The notes beneath the pieces were generated by a model. The model had not been told where the DNA came from and did no database searches. It saw only the letters and a program-made list of their open reading frames with translations. This document shows, piece after piece, positions 1-9,116 of a stretch of DNA of 64,000 nucleotides. The stretch covers positions 266,498-330,497 of the forward strand of contig JARUXA010000002.1 in the NCBI GenBank assembly GCA_030433805.1. The letters run 5' to 3'. Both the position numbers and the translations under genes were made by a program. Within the stretch, counting starts at the first letter, position 1. The number at the start of each line of letters is the position of its first letter. Origin of the DNA: Sphingomonas sp. PsM26. Lineage in GTDB: Bacteria > Pseudomonadota > Alphaproteobacteria > Sphingomonadales > Sphingomonadaceae.

Positions 1-1258
1 CGCCGACTGCGCCGACGCCGACGAACGTGTCGTCGACGATCACGTCCTTCAGCACAGCGGTAACCGCGGGCGCTGCCACCTCGACCGTTTTTTGCCAATC
101 CTGCACGTCGTTGCGGCGATAATGCACGCGGTAGCGCACCGCGCCGGCGACCGGCTCCCATTTGACCGTCGTGTCGGTCGCGAGAGCGCCCGCGATCGTC
201 ACGCCGGTCGGCGCGGCGGGGGCGGCGGCGATGCGGCGGATCGTCGCCACGTTGATCGCGGTGACTTTCGCCAGATAGGGGAAGTCCATCTTGTCGACCG
301 TGTCGCCGTAGACCACGCCATTCTCGGTCCGCAGGTCCTGATGTTGCTGGGTGTAATTCTCGGCGGCGACCGAGAAGCGCACCGCGGGATAGCCCAGTTT
401 GAGGAACGGCTCATGATCGCCGCCGCGCCCGAACCGATCCGGGCGGCGGTCGAGCATCACGTCGAGCCCGCCGGGGATGCCTTGCGCGACGCCGTCGATC
501 GCCTTCGCGAGGCTGCGCGAGGGGCCATCGTCTTCGCCGCCATTGCCGCGCCGGGCGATCTGCGCGGGGAGGTCCTCCGACGCGCGGATGCCTTCCGAGA
601 AGACGCGGACCCGATCGGCGACGCGCACGCCGTTCTGGCCGACGGTATTGCCGACGATGTCGTTGTTGAGCATCGCCGAAACCGTCCAGCCGCGCTGCTT
701 GGCGGTGTCGGCGAGCAGCGTCGCGCCGAGCAACCCCTGCTCCTCACCGGTGAACACCGCGTAGACGATCGTCGCGCGGAATTTCTCCTTCGACAACAGC
801 CGCGCCGCCTCGAGCACCAGCGCCACGCCCGACGCATCGTCGTTCGCGCCGGGGGCGTCCTTGGTGATGTCCATCACGTCGGTGACGCGGCTGTCGATAT
901 GCGCGCCGACGATGACGACGCGCTTGGGGTCGAGCCCTTGCTGGAAACCGAGCACGTCGACGATATTGGCACCGTTGGGCGCGCGCGCATTGGTGACGGT
1001 CTGCGCGATGTTGGCGACCGTGATGCAACCGTCGCACCCGTCCGCAATGCGGGTGAGTTCGCCGCCTGCCCATTTGCGCGCCGCGCCGATCCCGCGGACG
1101 GGGTCGTCGGACGACGAGAGCGTGTGGCGGGTGCCGAAGCTGACGAGCTTCTCGACGCTGGCCTTTAGGCGCGCCGGGTCGGGGGCCTGCGAGGGGGCGT
1201 TCTGAGCGATGGCGGGGGTGGCGAGGATCGCGAGGGCGAGCAGGGGAAGGGTGCGCAT
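1..1258 (-). CDS. M28 family zinc aminopeptidase, secreted (3' end outside window)
   Basis: A minus-strand frame open from 1258 to the window edge encodes about 419 residues of an M28-type metallopeptidase. Residues 1-19 look like a signal peptide (MRTLPLLALAILATPAIAQ). Zinc and catalytic motifs are visible: GAHIDSR with His120 and Asp122, GANDDASG with Asp140, and FTGEEQG with the catalytic/ligand Glu pair at 172-173. The C-terminal part in the window (ending VGVGAVG) resembles the beta-sandwich domain often appended to M28 enzymes. It probably releases N-terminal residues from peptides in the periplasm or outside the cell. It is divergent from the flavoprotein at 1411. The frame has no stop down to base 2, so truncation is by the window, not by mutation. 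Confidence 0.88.
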   Translation of the reverse strand, partial: MRTLPLLALAILATPAIAQNAPSQAPDPARLKASVEKLVSFGTRHTLSSSDDPVRGIGAARKWAGGELTRIADGCDGCITVANIAQTVTNARAPNGANIVDVLGFQQGLDPKRVVIVGAHIDSRVTDVMDITKDAPGANDDASGVALVLEAARLLSKEKFRATIVYAVFTGEEQGLLGATLLADTAKQRGWTVSAMLNNDIVGNTVGQNGVRVADRVRVFSEGIRASEDLPAQIARRGNGGEDDGPSRSLAKAIDGVAQGIPGGLDVMLDRRPDRFGRGGDHEPFLKLGYPAVRFSVAAENYTQQHQDLRTENGVVYGDTVDKMDFPYLAKVTAINVATIRRIAAAPAAPTGVTIAGALATDTTVKWEPVAGAVRYRVHYRRNDVQDWQKTVEVAAPAVTAVLKDVIVDDTFVGVGAVG

Positions 1259-1410
1259 GGGGGTATGGTGGCGGGGAAGCGGCCGTGCATCAAGGGCTTG
1301 TGTCGGCAAGATGCGACGCACGACCCGCGACGCCATTATTCCGAAGGAGCCCGGCCCCATCCGGCGCGCCCGGCGTTGTGCAGGTCGCAATGGCTTTTCA
1401 AGGACATCCG

Positions 1411-2820
1411 ATGGCAGACACCGAAACAGCCGACCTGACGTGCGACGTCGCCGTGATCGGCGCGGGGACCGCGGGGTTGGCCGCGGAGCGCGTTGCGCGC
1501 GCAGAGGGCGCGCGGACGCTGCTGATCGACGAAGGCTTTGTCGGGACGACCTGCGCGACCGTCGGGTGCATGCCATCCAAGCTGCTGGTGACGGCCGGAA
1601 TGGCGGCGAAGTCGGTCCGGCGTGCTTCGGTGTTCGGGATCGACGCCACTCCGGAAATTGACGGCGTGCGCGTGATGGCGCGGGTGCGGCGCGAGCGGGA
1701 TCACTTCGTTGCGGCGACCAAGAAGGGGTTTGACGATCTGCCCGAGGGTGTGGCTGTCCAAGGCCGGGCGCGGTTCAGCGGCGTTTCCACGCTGACCCTG
1801 GACGACGGGCGAACCGTGTCCGCGCGTGCGGTGGTGATCGCGACGGGATCGCGGCCGATCGTGCCCGAGCCGTTTCGCGCATTGGGCGATCTGATCGATA
1901 CCAACGAGACGATCTTCGAACGCGAAACGCTGCCCAAATCGCTGGGCGTGGTCGGCGGCGGCGCACTCGGGCTCGAGCTTGCGCAGGCCTTTGCGAGCCT
2001 CGGTGTTACCGTGGCGGTGTTCGAGAGCGGGGAGCGCATCGGCGGGGTCAAGGACCCGGTGGTACACGACGAACTGCTGCGGGTTCTGCGGACGAGCATG
2101 ACGGTGCATCTTGGCGTCGAGGCGTCGCCTGAGGCGGCAGAGGGGGGCGTCGTGCTCAGCTGGGACGGCGGTCGGGAGCGGTTCGATCGCGTGCTGGTGT
2201 CGACCGGACGTGCGCCCATGCTCGACGGGCTGGGTCTGGACCAGGCGCGGCTTTCGCTCGATGACCACGGCGTACCGTGCTTCGACAAGACCACGCTCCA
2301 GTGCGGCGATGCGCCGGTGTTCATCGCGGGAGACGCGGATGCGGATCGGCCGGTGCTGCACGAGGCGTCGAACGAGGGAACCATCGCGGGTCGCAACGCC
2401 GCGCGCTTTCCCAATGTCGTACCGGTCGAGCGCGATCTGCCGTTCACGATCACCTTTACCGACCCGCCGGTCGCGGCGCTGGGTGCGCCAGCCGATGAGG
2501 ACAGCGTGATCGGCTGTGCACCCTATGACGATCAGGGGCGGGCGCGGGTGATAGCGCAGGCCGAGGGTATGGTGCGGATCTTTGCGAGCAAGCCCGACGG
2601 GAAGCTGACGGGGGCGGCGATGATCGGTCCGGGGATGGATCACATCGCGCATCTGCTCGCGCTGGCGATCATGCGCGGGGAGACCGCGACGAGCTTGCTG
2701 GAATTGCCTTTCTATCACCCGACGCTGGAGGAAGGGCTCAAGCCTGGGCTTCGCGCGATCTGTCACGAGGTCCACGCGCCGGTGTCGCCGCGCGACCAGG
2801 GCGTGCCACCCGGCGCCTGA
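1411..2820 (+). CDS. dihydrolipoyl dehydrogenase-like FAD disulfide oxidoreductase
   Basis: Class I pyridine nucleotide-disulfide oxidoreductase of 469 residues. FAD-binding GAGTAG lies at 17-22, the redox pair in GTTCATVGCMPSK at Cys48 and Cys53, the NAD(P)-binding GGGALGLELA near 182-191, and the C-terminal base pair His436/Glu441 in YHPTLEEG. The start at 1411 is chosen over an in-frame upstream start at 1285 because AAGGA sits 6 nt before it and the upstream part has no family similarity. It differs from the pyruvate dehydrogenase E3 at 6169 (GGICLNWGC) and belongs to the GTTCxxVGCMPSK branch, whose physiological substrate is uncertain. A GST gene follows after 27 nt, suggesting a thiol/redox operon. 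Confidence 0.85.
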   Translation: MADTETADLTCDVAVIGAGTAGLAAERVARAEGARTLLIDEGFVGTTCATVGCMPSKLLVTAGMAAKSVRRASVFGIDATPEIDGVRVMARVRRERDHFVAATKKGFDDLPEGVAVQGRARFSGVSTLTLDDGRTVSARAVVIATGSRPIVPEPFRALGDLIDTNETIFERETLPKSLGVVGGGALGLELAQAFASLGVTVAVFESGERIGGVKDPVVHDELLRVLRTSMTVHLGVEASPEAAEGGVVLSWDGGRERFDRVLVSTGRAPMLDGLGLDQARLSLDDHGVPCFDKTTLQCGDAPVFIAGDADADRPVLHEASNEGTIAGRNAARFPNVVPVERDLPFTITFTDPPVAALGAPADEDSVIGCAPYDDQGRARVIAQAEGMVRIFASKPDGKLTGAAMIGPGMDHIAHLLALAIMRGETATSLLELPFYHPTLEEGLKPGLRAICHEVHAPVSPRDQGVPPGA

Positions 2821-2847
2821 TTCTCCCCTTCTTGAAGGAATTCACTA

Positions 2848-3468
2848 ATGCTGACTCTTCACCATCTCGCCTATTCCCGTTCGCAGCGTATTCTGTGGTT
2901 GATCGAGGAGCTGGGGCTTCCGGTCGATCTTATCCGGTACGAGCGCACTGCCGAATTCCGGGCGCCGCCCGAGCTCAAGGCGGTCCATCCGCTCGGCAAG
3001 TCGCCGGTCATCATGGACGACGACCTGATGCTCGCGGAATCGGCGACGATCCTGCGCTATATCGACGGTCGTTATGGCCAGAACCGCTTCTCCCCAGAGG
3101 CCGGGACGACGGAACACGCGCTGCACGAAGAGTGGCTCGATTTCGTCGAGAGCACCGCGGCAGGCCCCGTGGTGACGGTGCTGCTGGCCAAGCGCGGGGG
3201 CGATCAGGCCACCGTCGACCGTACGTTGCCGATGGTTCAAACCACGCTCGGCTACATCGCGGACGGTCTGGGCGACAAGCCGTTCCTGATGGGGGAGCGC
3301 CCGATGCTCGCGGACATCCAGATGAGCTATTTTCTCGCAATGGCGCGGATGGCGAAGCTGCTCGACGAATATCCGACGCTCATTGCCTATCTCGATCGGC
3401 TCGAGGCACAGCCGGGCTTCCTGCGGGCGCAGGCGCGGGGCGGACCGATGATGCCGGAGAAGTTCTGA
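2848..3468 (+). CDS. glutathione S-transferase
   Basis: Protein of 206 residues with the two-domain GST layout: thioredoxin-like N-terminal domain (about 1-80; YSRSQRILWLIEEL holds the likely Ser/Tyr activating region, and LAESATIL the glutathione-binding Glu-Ser) and an all-helical C-terminal domain (about 90-206, with RPMLADIQMSYF as the N-capping region). It conjugates or reduces substrates with glutathione in the cytoplasm. AAGGA precedes the ATG by 9 nt. The 27-nt gap to the upstream disulfide reductase suggests co-transcription. The natural substrate cannot be read from the sequence. Confidence 0.88.
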   Translation: MLTLHHLAYSRSQRILWLIEELGLPVDLIRYERTAEFRAPPELKAVHPLGKSPVIMDDDLMLAESATILRYIDGRYGQNRFSPEAGTTEHALHEEWLDFVESTAAGPVVTVLLAKRGGDQATVDRTLPMVQTTLGYIADGLGDKPFLMGERPMLADIQMSYFLAMARMAKLLDEYPTLIAYLDRLEAQPGFLRAQARGGPMMPEKF

Positions 3469-3613
3469 CGGCCTCGGCGGTATAACGAAACCTCTCCGAA
3501 GACAGGGTACCAGGAGCCGAGCGGACTGTAAGAAGTTGTTGCCTGGCTTTGGGTTCCTGCCTTCGAAAGTAAATCCCGAGCGAGAACGCAAAACGGGCTA
3601 TGCGGCGGCCCGA

Positions 3614-4069
3614 TTAGCTCAGTCGATCGATCGCCTCGCGGTCCAGCGAACCTGGCACGATCATCAGCGGGATCGGCAATCCGCCCGCATCTTGCCCCGC
3701 AAAATGCGCGACCAGCGGCCCCGGCGCGCCCGAGGCTGCGGTCGCCAGCACGAGGGCTGCAATGTCGGGGTTGGCCGCGATCATTTCGCGGATCACCTTG
3801 GGTCCTTCGCCCTGACGGACGGTAATTGAGGGGCGGAGGCCCGATTCCTGGATCAGCGTGCCCGCCGCGCCGGTCACCAATGCCTCGGCGTGGTCGCGCG
3901 CTTCGTCCTCGATCGTCGCCTGAACGCCGCCGAACGGCGTGAATTCGGTAGGGGGCACCAACGCCAGGATTTCCACCCCGCCCCCGGTCTTGACCGCGCG
4001 CCGGGCGGCGAAGCGCAGCGCGATGCTGCTTTCGGGCGTTTCGTCGATCACCACCAGATAAATGCGCAT
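3614..4069 (-). CDS. universal stress protein family (UspA-like)
   Basis: 151 residues with the Usp alpha/beta fold: N-terminal strand MRIYLVVIDETPESSIAL, and a C-terminal nucleotide-loop segment ASGAPGPLVAHFAG...PIPLMIVPGSL that roughly follows the G-x2-G-x9-G spacing of ATP-binding Usp proteins, although the last Gly-Ser is displaced. The start at 4069 is preferred to one at 4114 because GGGGAG lies just upstream of it and the longer version adds only residues with no family match. It is convergent with the GST gene and divergent from pdhC. The likely role is stress-related signalling or protection; no direct function can be inferred. Confidence 0.8.
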   Translation of the reverse strand: MRIYLVVIDETPESSIALRFAARRAVKTGGGVEILALVPPTEFTPFGGVQATIEDEARDHAEALVTGAAGTLIQESGLRPSITVRQGEGPKVIREMIAANPDIAALVLATAASGAPGPLVAHFAGQDAGGLPIPLMIVPGSLDREAIDRLS

Positions 4070-4197
4070 TTTCGCCGGCTCTCCCCTGCCGATAAGTGGG
4101 GCTAACTGCCGCATGACGCAAGCGTCGGTCTTGACCGGGCGGTGATCGGGCGCGAAGGACTGCGACCATAGGATTCGGTCAAAACAAGGACGTGTCG

Positions 4198-5562
4198 ATG
4201 CCGGTCGAGATCAAAATGCCTGCGCTTTCCCCGACGATGGAGGAGGGTACGCTGGCCAAGTGGCTGGTCAAGGAGGGCGATGTCGTCAAATCGGGTGACC
4301 TGATGGCGGAAATCGAGACCGACAAGGCGACGATGGAATTCGAAGCGGTCGACGAAGGCACGATCGGCAAGATCCTTGTTGCCGAGGGTACCGACAATGT
4401 GAAGGTCGGCACGGTCATCGCGACGCTGCTCGAAGACGGCGAGAGCGCGGGCGACACCACGCCCGAGCCTGCGGCGAAGGAATCCGAGCCCAAGCCGTCG
4501 GCGGAAGATCCCAACAAGACCGGCAGCGAAGCCAAGCCCGTCGAGCGCACGACCGAGCAGGCCGAGGACCACGGCAACCCCGAGGGCGGCGCTGCACCGA
4601 AGTCGGCTGCGCCTGCGCCGACTCCAGCACCGCGCCAGGATGGCGAACGCGTCAAGGCGAGCCCGCTCGCGCGTCGCATCGCTGCTGAAAAGAGCATCGA
4701 TCTCGCGGCGTTGCAGGGTTCCGGCCCGAACGGCCGGATCGTCCGTGCGGATCTGGACAATGCCAAGGCCGGCGCGACCAAGGCTGCTGCGCCTGCGTCG
4801 AGCGAAGCTGCTGCTGCACCTGCGCCGAGTGCTGCGCCTGCGCCCGCTGCCAAGCCCGCCGCGATCCCGGACATTCCGCACACCGCCGAGAAGCTCAGCA
4901 ATGTGCGCAAGACGATCGCGCGTCGCCTGACCGAGTCGAAGCAGACCGTTCCGCATATCTACCTGACGGTCGATATCCGCCTCGACGCGCTGCTCAAGCT
5001 GCGCAGCGACATGAACAAGGGGCTCGAAAGCCGCGGCGTGAAGCTGTCGGTCAACGACCTGCTGATCAAGGCGCTCGCCGCCAGCCTGATGCAGGTGCCC
5101 AAGTGCAACGTCATGTTCACGCCCGACCAGCTGATCAGCTTCGAGCGTGCGGATATCTCGGTTGCAGTGTCGACGCCGTCGGGTCTCATCACGCCGATCG
5201 TCTCGCACGCCGACACCAAGGGCGTCGCCGCGATCTCGACCCAGATGAAGGACCTGGCCGCGCGGGCCCGCGACAACAAGCTGAAGCCCGAGGAATATCA
5301 GGGCGGTACGGCGTCGCTCAGCAACATGGGTATGTACGGGATCAAGCAGTTCGAGGCGGTCATCAACCCGCCGCAGGGCATGATCATGGCGATCGGCGCG
5401 GGCGAGAAGCGTCCGTATATCGTCGACGACCAGCTCGGCGTCGCCACCGTGATGTCGGCGACGGGCAGCTTCGATCACCGCGCGATCGACGGTGCGGATG
5501 GCGCGCAGTTGATGCAGGCGTTCAAGGCGCTGGTCGAGTCGCCGCTGGGGATGCTGGCCTGA
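4198..5562 (+). CDS. pdhC: pyruvate dehydrogenase complex E2, dihydrolipoamide acetyltransferase
   Basis: 454 residues. Domain order: lipoyl domain 1-78 with the lipoylated Lys43 in ETDKATMEF; an Ala/Pro/Glu-rich linker; peripheral subunit-binding domain about 153-187 ([19 protein letters not shown]); a second Ala/Pro linker; catalytic domain about 228-454 ending in [11 protein letters not shown] with catalytic His427 and Asp431. It transfers acetyl groups from E1 to CoA. ATG 4198 is chosen over GTG 4192 because AAGGA ends 7 nt before it. The E1 genes are not in the window; E3 (lpd) lies three genes downstream in the same operon, with a small membrane protein and a thioesterase between. Confidence 0.95.
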   Translation: MPVEIKMPALSPTMEEGTLAKWLVKEGDVVKSGDLMAEIETDKATMEFEAVDEGTIGKILVAEGTDNVKVGTVIATLLEDGESAGDTTPEPAAKESEPKPSAEDPNKTGSEAKPVERTTEQAEDHGNPEGGAAPKSAAPAPTPAPRQDGERVKASPLARRIAAEKSIDLAALQGSGPNGRIVRADLDNAKAGATKAAAPASSEAAAAPAPSAAPAPAAKPAAIPDIPHTAEKLSNVRKTIARRLTESKQTVPHIYLTVDIRLDALLKLRSDMNKGLESRGVKLSVNDLLIKALAASLMQVPKCNVMFTPDQLISFERADISVAVSTPSGLITPIVSHADTKGVAAISTQMKDLAARARDNKLKPEEYQGGTASLSNMGMYGIKQFEAVINPPQGMIMAIGAGEKRPYIVDDQLGVATVMSATGSFDHRAIDGADGAQLMQAFKALVESPLGMLA

Positions 5563-5563
5563 G

Positions 5564-5785
5564 ATGATGTGGCGCACCCTGATCGAGGCGCTGTGGGTCG
5601 TGGCGGGGCTGATCGGCGCGGTGGTGTTCGCATCGCTCGCGACCTGGTCGGTCCCTCCGGCCCGTGATTCGATCTGGGCGGTCGCTTATGTCTCGATGAT
5701 CGTGCTGGTGCTGATGGGAATCCGTCCGATCCGTCTGGCGGTTGCCCGGGATCGGGCGGCGCGGGACCCGTCGCGGCATGGCTGA
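5564..5785 (+). CDS. small two-helix membrane protein
   Basis: 73 residues with two predicted membrane helices (about 8-28 and 37-58) and a short basic C-terminus rich in Arg. It begins 1 nt after the pdhC stop (a second ATG at 5567 is possible) and its end overlaps the next start by 8 nt, so it is translationally embedded in the operon. I do not recognise a family; no function is assigned. The tight coupling on both sides is the best evidence that it is a real gene. Confidence 0.7.
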   Translation: MMWRTLIEALWVVAGLIGAVVFASLATWSVPPARDSIWAVAYVSMIVLVLMGIRPIRLAVARDRAARDPSRHG

Positions 5786-6176
5786 GGCTCCCCCCAGCTC
5801 TGCCCCTGCGATCCGCGCGACCGCGATGGCGTGCGATGCCAACCCGTATGGCAAGATCTTCGTGGGCTGGCTGATGGGGCAGATGGCGCTGGCCGCCGGG
5901 TCGGTCGCGTCACGCCATTGCGGCGGGCGCGCCCCGGTTGTGGCGGCGGACGGGTTCAACTTCACCGCCCCCGTCGCGATCGGTGACGAAGTCAGTTTCC
6001 ACGCCGAGATAACCGCGACCGGCCGCACGTCGATGACGGTCGCCGTTGCCGTGTGGCGGCGCGACCGGCACGGCGAACATACCGAGCGCGCCGCGAGCGG
6101 GCGCTTTACCCTGGTTTCGATGGGCGCGGACGATCGTCCGCAACCCTTGCAAGAAGAAGGATCCTCCCTTGGCTGA
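5778..6176 (+). CDS. hotdog-fold thioesterase (acyl-CoA thioesterase-like)
   Basis: 132 residues with a single hotdog domain: the conserved NPYGKIFVGWLMGQMALAAG helix region is followed by PVVAADGFNFTAPVAIGDEVSF and the strand TGRTSMTVAVAVW, typical of YciA/Acot-type acyl-CoA thioesterases. The ATG at 5778 overlaps the previous gene by 8 nt; the alternative upstream start at 5742 adds 12 Arg/Gly-rich residues. Its own stop overlaps the TTG start of lpd by 8 nt. Hydrolysis of an acyl-CoA is the likely reaction. The position between E2 and E3 of pyruvate dehydrogenase suggests, without proof, control of a short acyl-CoA pool. Confidence 0.8.
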   Translation: MAEAPPSSAPAIRATAMACDANPYGKIFVGWLMGQMALAAGSVASRHCGGRAPVVAADGFNFTAPVAIGDEVSFHAEITATGRTSMTVAVAVWRRDRHGEHTERAASGRFTLVSMGADDRPQPLQEEGSSLG

Positions 6177-7563
6177 TACGTTCGATCTCGTCATCCTCGG
6201 CTCCGGCCCCGGCGGCTACGTCGCCGCGATCCGCGCGGCGCAGCTTGGCCTCAAGACCGCGATCATCGAGCGCGAGCGCTTGGGCGGCATCTGCCTCAAC
6301 TGGGGCTGCATCCCGACCAAGGCGCTGCTGCGCACGTCCGAAATCTATCACTACATGCAGAATGCCGAGAGCTACGGCCTCAGTGCGGACAACGTCAGCT
6401 TCGACCTCAACAAGGTGGTCGAGCGCAGTCGCAAGGTCGCGGGCCAGCTCAACGCAGGCGTCAAGGGCCTGATGAAGAAGAACAAGATCCAGGTGTTCGA
6501 GGGCGTCGGCGCGCTGACGGGGAAGGGCAAGCTGACGGTCAAGCAAGGCGACAAGACGACCGAGCTCGAAGCCAAGCACATCATCGTCGCGACTGGTGCG
6601 CGCGCGCGCGACCTGCCGTTCGCCAAGGCGGATGGCGAGCGGATCTGGACCTATCGTCACGCGATGGTCCCGCCCGCAATGCCGACCAAGCTGCTGGTCA
6701 TTGGATCGGGCGCGATTGGTGTGGAATTCGCGAGCTTCTACAACGACATGGGCGCGGACGTTACGATCGTCGAGATGCTGCCGCGGATCCTGCCGGTCGA
6801 GGACGAGGAAGTCTCCGCGTTCATGGACAAGGCACTGACCAAGCAGGGGATCAAGCTGCTGGTCGGGACCGGGCTCGAGGGCATCGAGACCTCCGCCAAG
6901 GGCGTCACCGCCAAGATCAAGGGCAAGGACGGGACGGTTACCTCGGAAGAGTATAGCCACGTCATCGTCGCGATCGGGATCGTGCCGAACACCGAGAACA
7001 TCGGGATCGAGACGCTAGGGATCGAGACCGAGCGCGGGCATATCAAGGTCGATGGCTATGCACGCACCAATGTCGAGGGGATCTACGCGATCGGCGACGT
7101 GACGGGCGCACCGTGGCTCGCGCACAAGGCGAGCCATGAGGGCATCGTCTGCGTGGAGGCGATCGCGGGGTTGAAGCCGCATCCGTTCGAGAAGTGGAAT
7201 ATCCCGGGCTGCACCTATTCGCGCCCACAGGTTGCCAGCGTCGGCTTCACCGAGGCGAAGGCCAAGGAGGCCGGATACGAGCTGAAGGTCGGAAAATTCC
7301 CGTTCATCGGCAACGGCAAGGCGATCGCGCTCGGCGAGGCCGAGGGTTTCGTCAAGACGGTGTTCGACGCCAAGACCGGCGAGCTGCTGGGGGCGCACAT
7401 GGTCGGCGCGGAAGTGACCGAGCTGATCCAGGGCTATGTCGTCGCACGTCAGCTCGAGACGACCGAGGCCGAACTGATGGAGACGGTGTTCGCGCATCCG
7501 ACGCTCAGCGAAATGATGCACGAGAGCGTGCTCGGTGCCTACGGTCGGGCGATCCACTTTTGA
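6169..7563 (+). CDS. lpd: dihydrolipoyl dehydrogenase (E3 of pyruvate dehydrogenase)
   Basis: 464 residues, the usual E3 length. GSGPGG FAD motif at 11-16, redox pair in GGICLNWGCIPTKALL at Cys42/Cys47, NAD-binding LLVIGSGAIGVEF, and the C-terminal FAHPTLSE with His443/Glu448. It reoxidises the dihydrolipoyl group of E2 with NAD+. The start is a TTG at 6169: AAGAAGGA lies 7 nt upstream, the N-terminus MADTFDLVILGSG then fits the family exactly, and the stop of the thioesterase overlaps by 8 nt. Longer starts would add unrelated sequence. It is the last recognisable pyruvate dehydrogenase gene of this operon. Confidence 0.94.
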   Translation: MADTFDLVILGSGPGGYVAAIRAAQLGLKTAIIERERLGGICLNWGCIPTKALLRTSEIYHYMQNAESYGLSADNVSFDLNKVVERSRKVAGQLNAGVKGLMKKNKIQVFEGVGALTGKGKLTVKQGDKTTELEAKHIIVATGARARDLPFAKADGERIWTYRHAMVPPAMPTKLLVIGSGAIGVEFASFYNDMGADVTIVEMLPRILPVEDEEVSAFMDKALTKQGIKLLVGTGLEGIETSAKGVTAKIKGKDGTVTSEEYSHVIVAIGIVPNTENIGIETLGIETERGHIKVDGYARTNVEGIYAIGDVTGAPWLAHKASHEGIVCVEAIAGLKPHPFEKWNIPGCTYSRPQVASVGFTEAKAKEAGYELKVGKFPFIGNGKAIALGEAEGFVKTVFDAKTGELLGAHMVGAEVTELIQGYVVARQLETTEAELMETVFAHPTLSEMMHESVLGAYGRAIHF

Positions 7564-7564
7564 T

Positions 7565-8980
7565 ATGATCGCCGACCGGTACCGCCCCGCGTTCCTGGCC
7601 GGGGCGGCGCTGGTGCTGTGCGTGGCGGCGCTTGGCCTGTTTTGGCCGGGCGTCGCACTCTACGATACCGTCGCGCAATATCGCCAGGTCGTGTCGGGGC
7701 AGTTCGACGACTGGCATCCCCCGATCATGGCGCGGTTGTGGCGGGTTATTCACGGGGCGTTCGGCGGGGCCGCCGCGCCGATGCTCGTCCTGCAGATGGC
7801 GCTGTACTGGGGCGGTCTGGGGCTGCTCGCATCTGCGCTGGCGCGGACCGGCAAGACGGGGTGCGGCGTCGCGGTGCTCGGGATCGGCGCTATGCCATTG
7901 TTCCTCGGTTGGCAGGGGACGGTGCTCAAGGACGCGCAGATGCTGGGCGCCATGCTCGCGGCGGTCGGCGTGGTCGGCTGGTGGCGATTACGCGCCTTGC
8001 GCGTGCCCGGTTGGGCTTGGCTGCTCGTTGCGGTGTTGCTGGGGTACGCAACGCTGGTGCGCGCGAATGCGGTGTTTGCGACGGTTGCGCTGATCGTGAT
8101 GCTGGTCGGGCCCCGCGACTGGTGGGCGCGCGGTGTCGTCGCTCTGGTCGGCGTGGGTGCGGTGCTCGCGGTTTCGCCATGGATCAATCATGGTCTGCTC
8201 GGTGCGAGCGACAGCGGTGTCGAACAAACCGAGGCGATCTACGACCTGTCGGCGATTGCGGTGCGCGCACCTGCGGTCCCGACCGGATTGTCCGCAGCGG
8301 CGGTCCGCACGATTGCGGCACGGCATTGCGTCAAACCCTATTTCTGGGACCCGCTCGGTGAACCTTCGCGCTGTGCCGCGGAGGTCGAGCCGTTGCACGC
8401 CTATCCGACCGGGACCTTGTACCGGATGCTGGCGGCGGCGATCGTTCGGGCGCCGGGGGCGTATCTCGCGCACCGGCTGGCACATTGGAACTCGACGGAG
8501 CGGTGGCTTGTCGGGGCAGGGGGGCCGGGTGCGCTTCCGCCGGTCACCAGCGAAGCGAACGCACTGGGGCTTGAAAGCCCCGCGCCGCTTGCGGGGCGAT
8601 GGCGGCAGTTGGAGCAGATCACCGTCGACACGCCGCTCGGCTGGCCGATCGCGTTCCTGTCGGTCGCGGTCGTCAGTCTGGTGGTGGCGAGACGGCGGCG
8701 CGCGGGCGTAGCGCGGGATCTGGCGTTGGCGCTGCTGGTGTCGGCGGTGTTGCTCGAAGCGAGCTTCCTCGTGCTGAGCATCGCGTCCGACTTGCGCTAT
8801 CATTTGTGGTCGATGGTCGCGACAGCGCTTGCGGTCGTCCTGCTGGTGGCGGACCAGACGCCGACGCGGCGTGAATGGCTGGCGGGGGGCGTCGCGCTGA
8901 TGGTCATCACCGCGAGCGGGACGATTGCCCGAAACGTTCTGCCTCCGGCCCCGGTCAGCTATGCCGCGCAACTGTTGTAA
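7565..8980 (+). CDS. polytopic membrane protein, possible GT-C-type glycosyltransferase
   Basis: 471 residues with roughly ten hydrophobic helices. After the first helix comes LYDTVAQYRQ (Asp34) and then DDWHPP (48-53); an acidic residue in the first large periplasmic loop plus an HPP motif is reminiscent of PMT/GT-C lipid-linked sugar transferases, but I cannot place it in a named family. A large extramembrane segment (about residues 215-330) contains several Cys residues. The start at 7565 is 1 nt after the lpd stop; the upstream start at 7535 would overlap lpd. Function remains uncertain; cell-envelope glycan modification is a guess. Confidence 0.68.
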   Translation: MIADRYRPAFLAGAALVLCVAALGLFWPGVALYDTVAQYRQVVSGQFDDWHPPIMARLWRVIHGAFGGAAAPMLVLQMALYWGGLGLLASALARTGKTGCGVAVLGIGAMPLFLGWQGTVLKDAQMLGAMLAAVGVVGWWRLRALRVPGWAWLLVAVLLGYATLVRANAVFATVALIVMLVGPRDWWARGVVALVGVGAVLAVSPWINHGLLGASDSGVEQTEAIYDLSAIAVRAPAVPTGLSAAAVRTIAARHCVKPYFWDPLGEPSRCAAEVEPLHAYPTGTLYRMLAAAIVRAPGAYLAHRLAHWNSTERWLVGAGGPGALPPVTSEANALGLESPAPLAGRWRQLEQITVDTPLGWPIAFLSVAVVSLVVARRRRAGVARDLALALLVSAVLLEASFLVLSIASDLRYHLWSMVATALAVVLLVADQTPTRREWLAGGVALMVITASGTIARNVLPPAPVSYAAQLL

Positions 8981-9116
8981 CGCGACGAAAAACCGTTTCG
9001 CGCGTTAGGGTTAAGGGCGATCTGTCGGGCATACCGACGGCGCCTTTTCATCATACCGACGGTTTTCGTCGGCACCGGCCGTTCGGACAGCGGTATCCAA
9101 GGAGAGGACCCAAGGC

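Noticed and set aside
92..1168. Plus-strand frame of 358 codons over the M28 peptidase
   Set aside because: Arg/Ala/Asp-rich sequence without a fold; it is the antisense shadow of a gene with clear zinc motifs.
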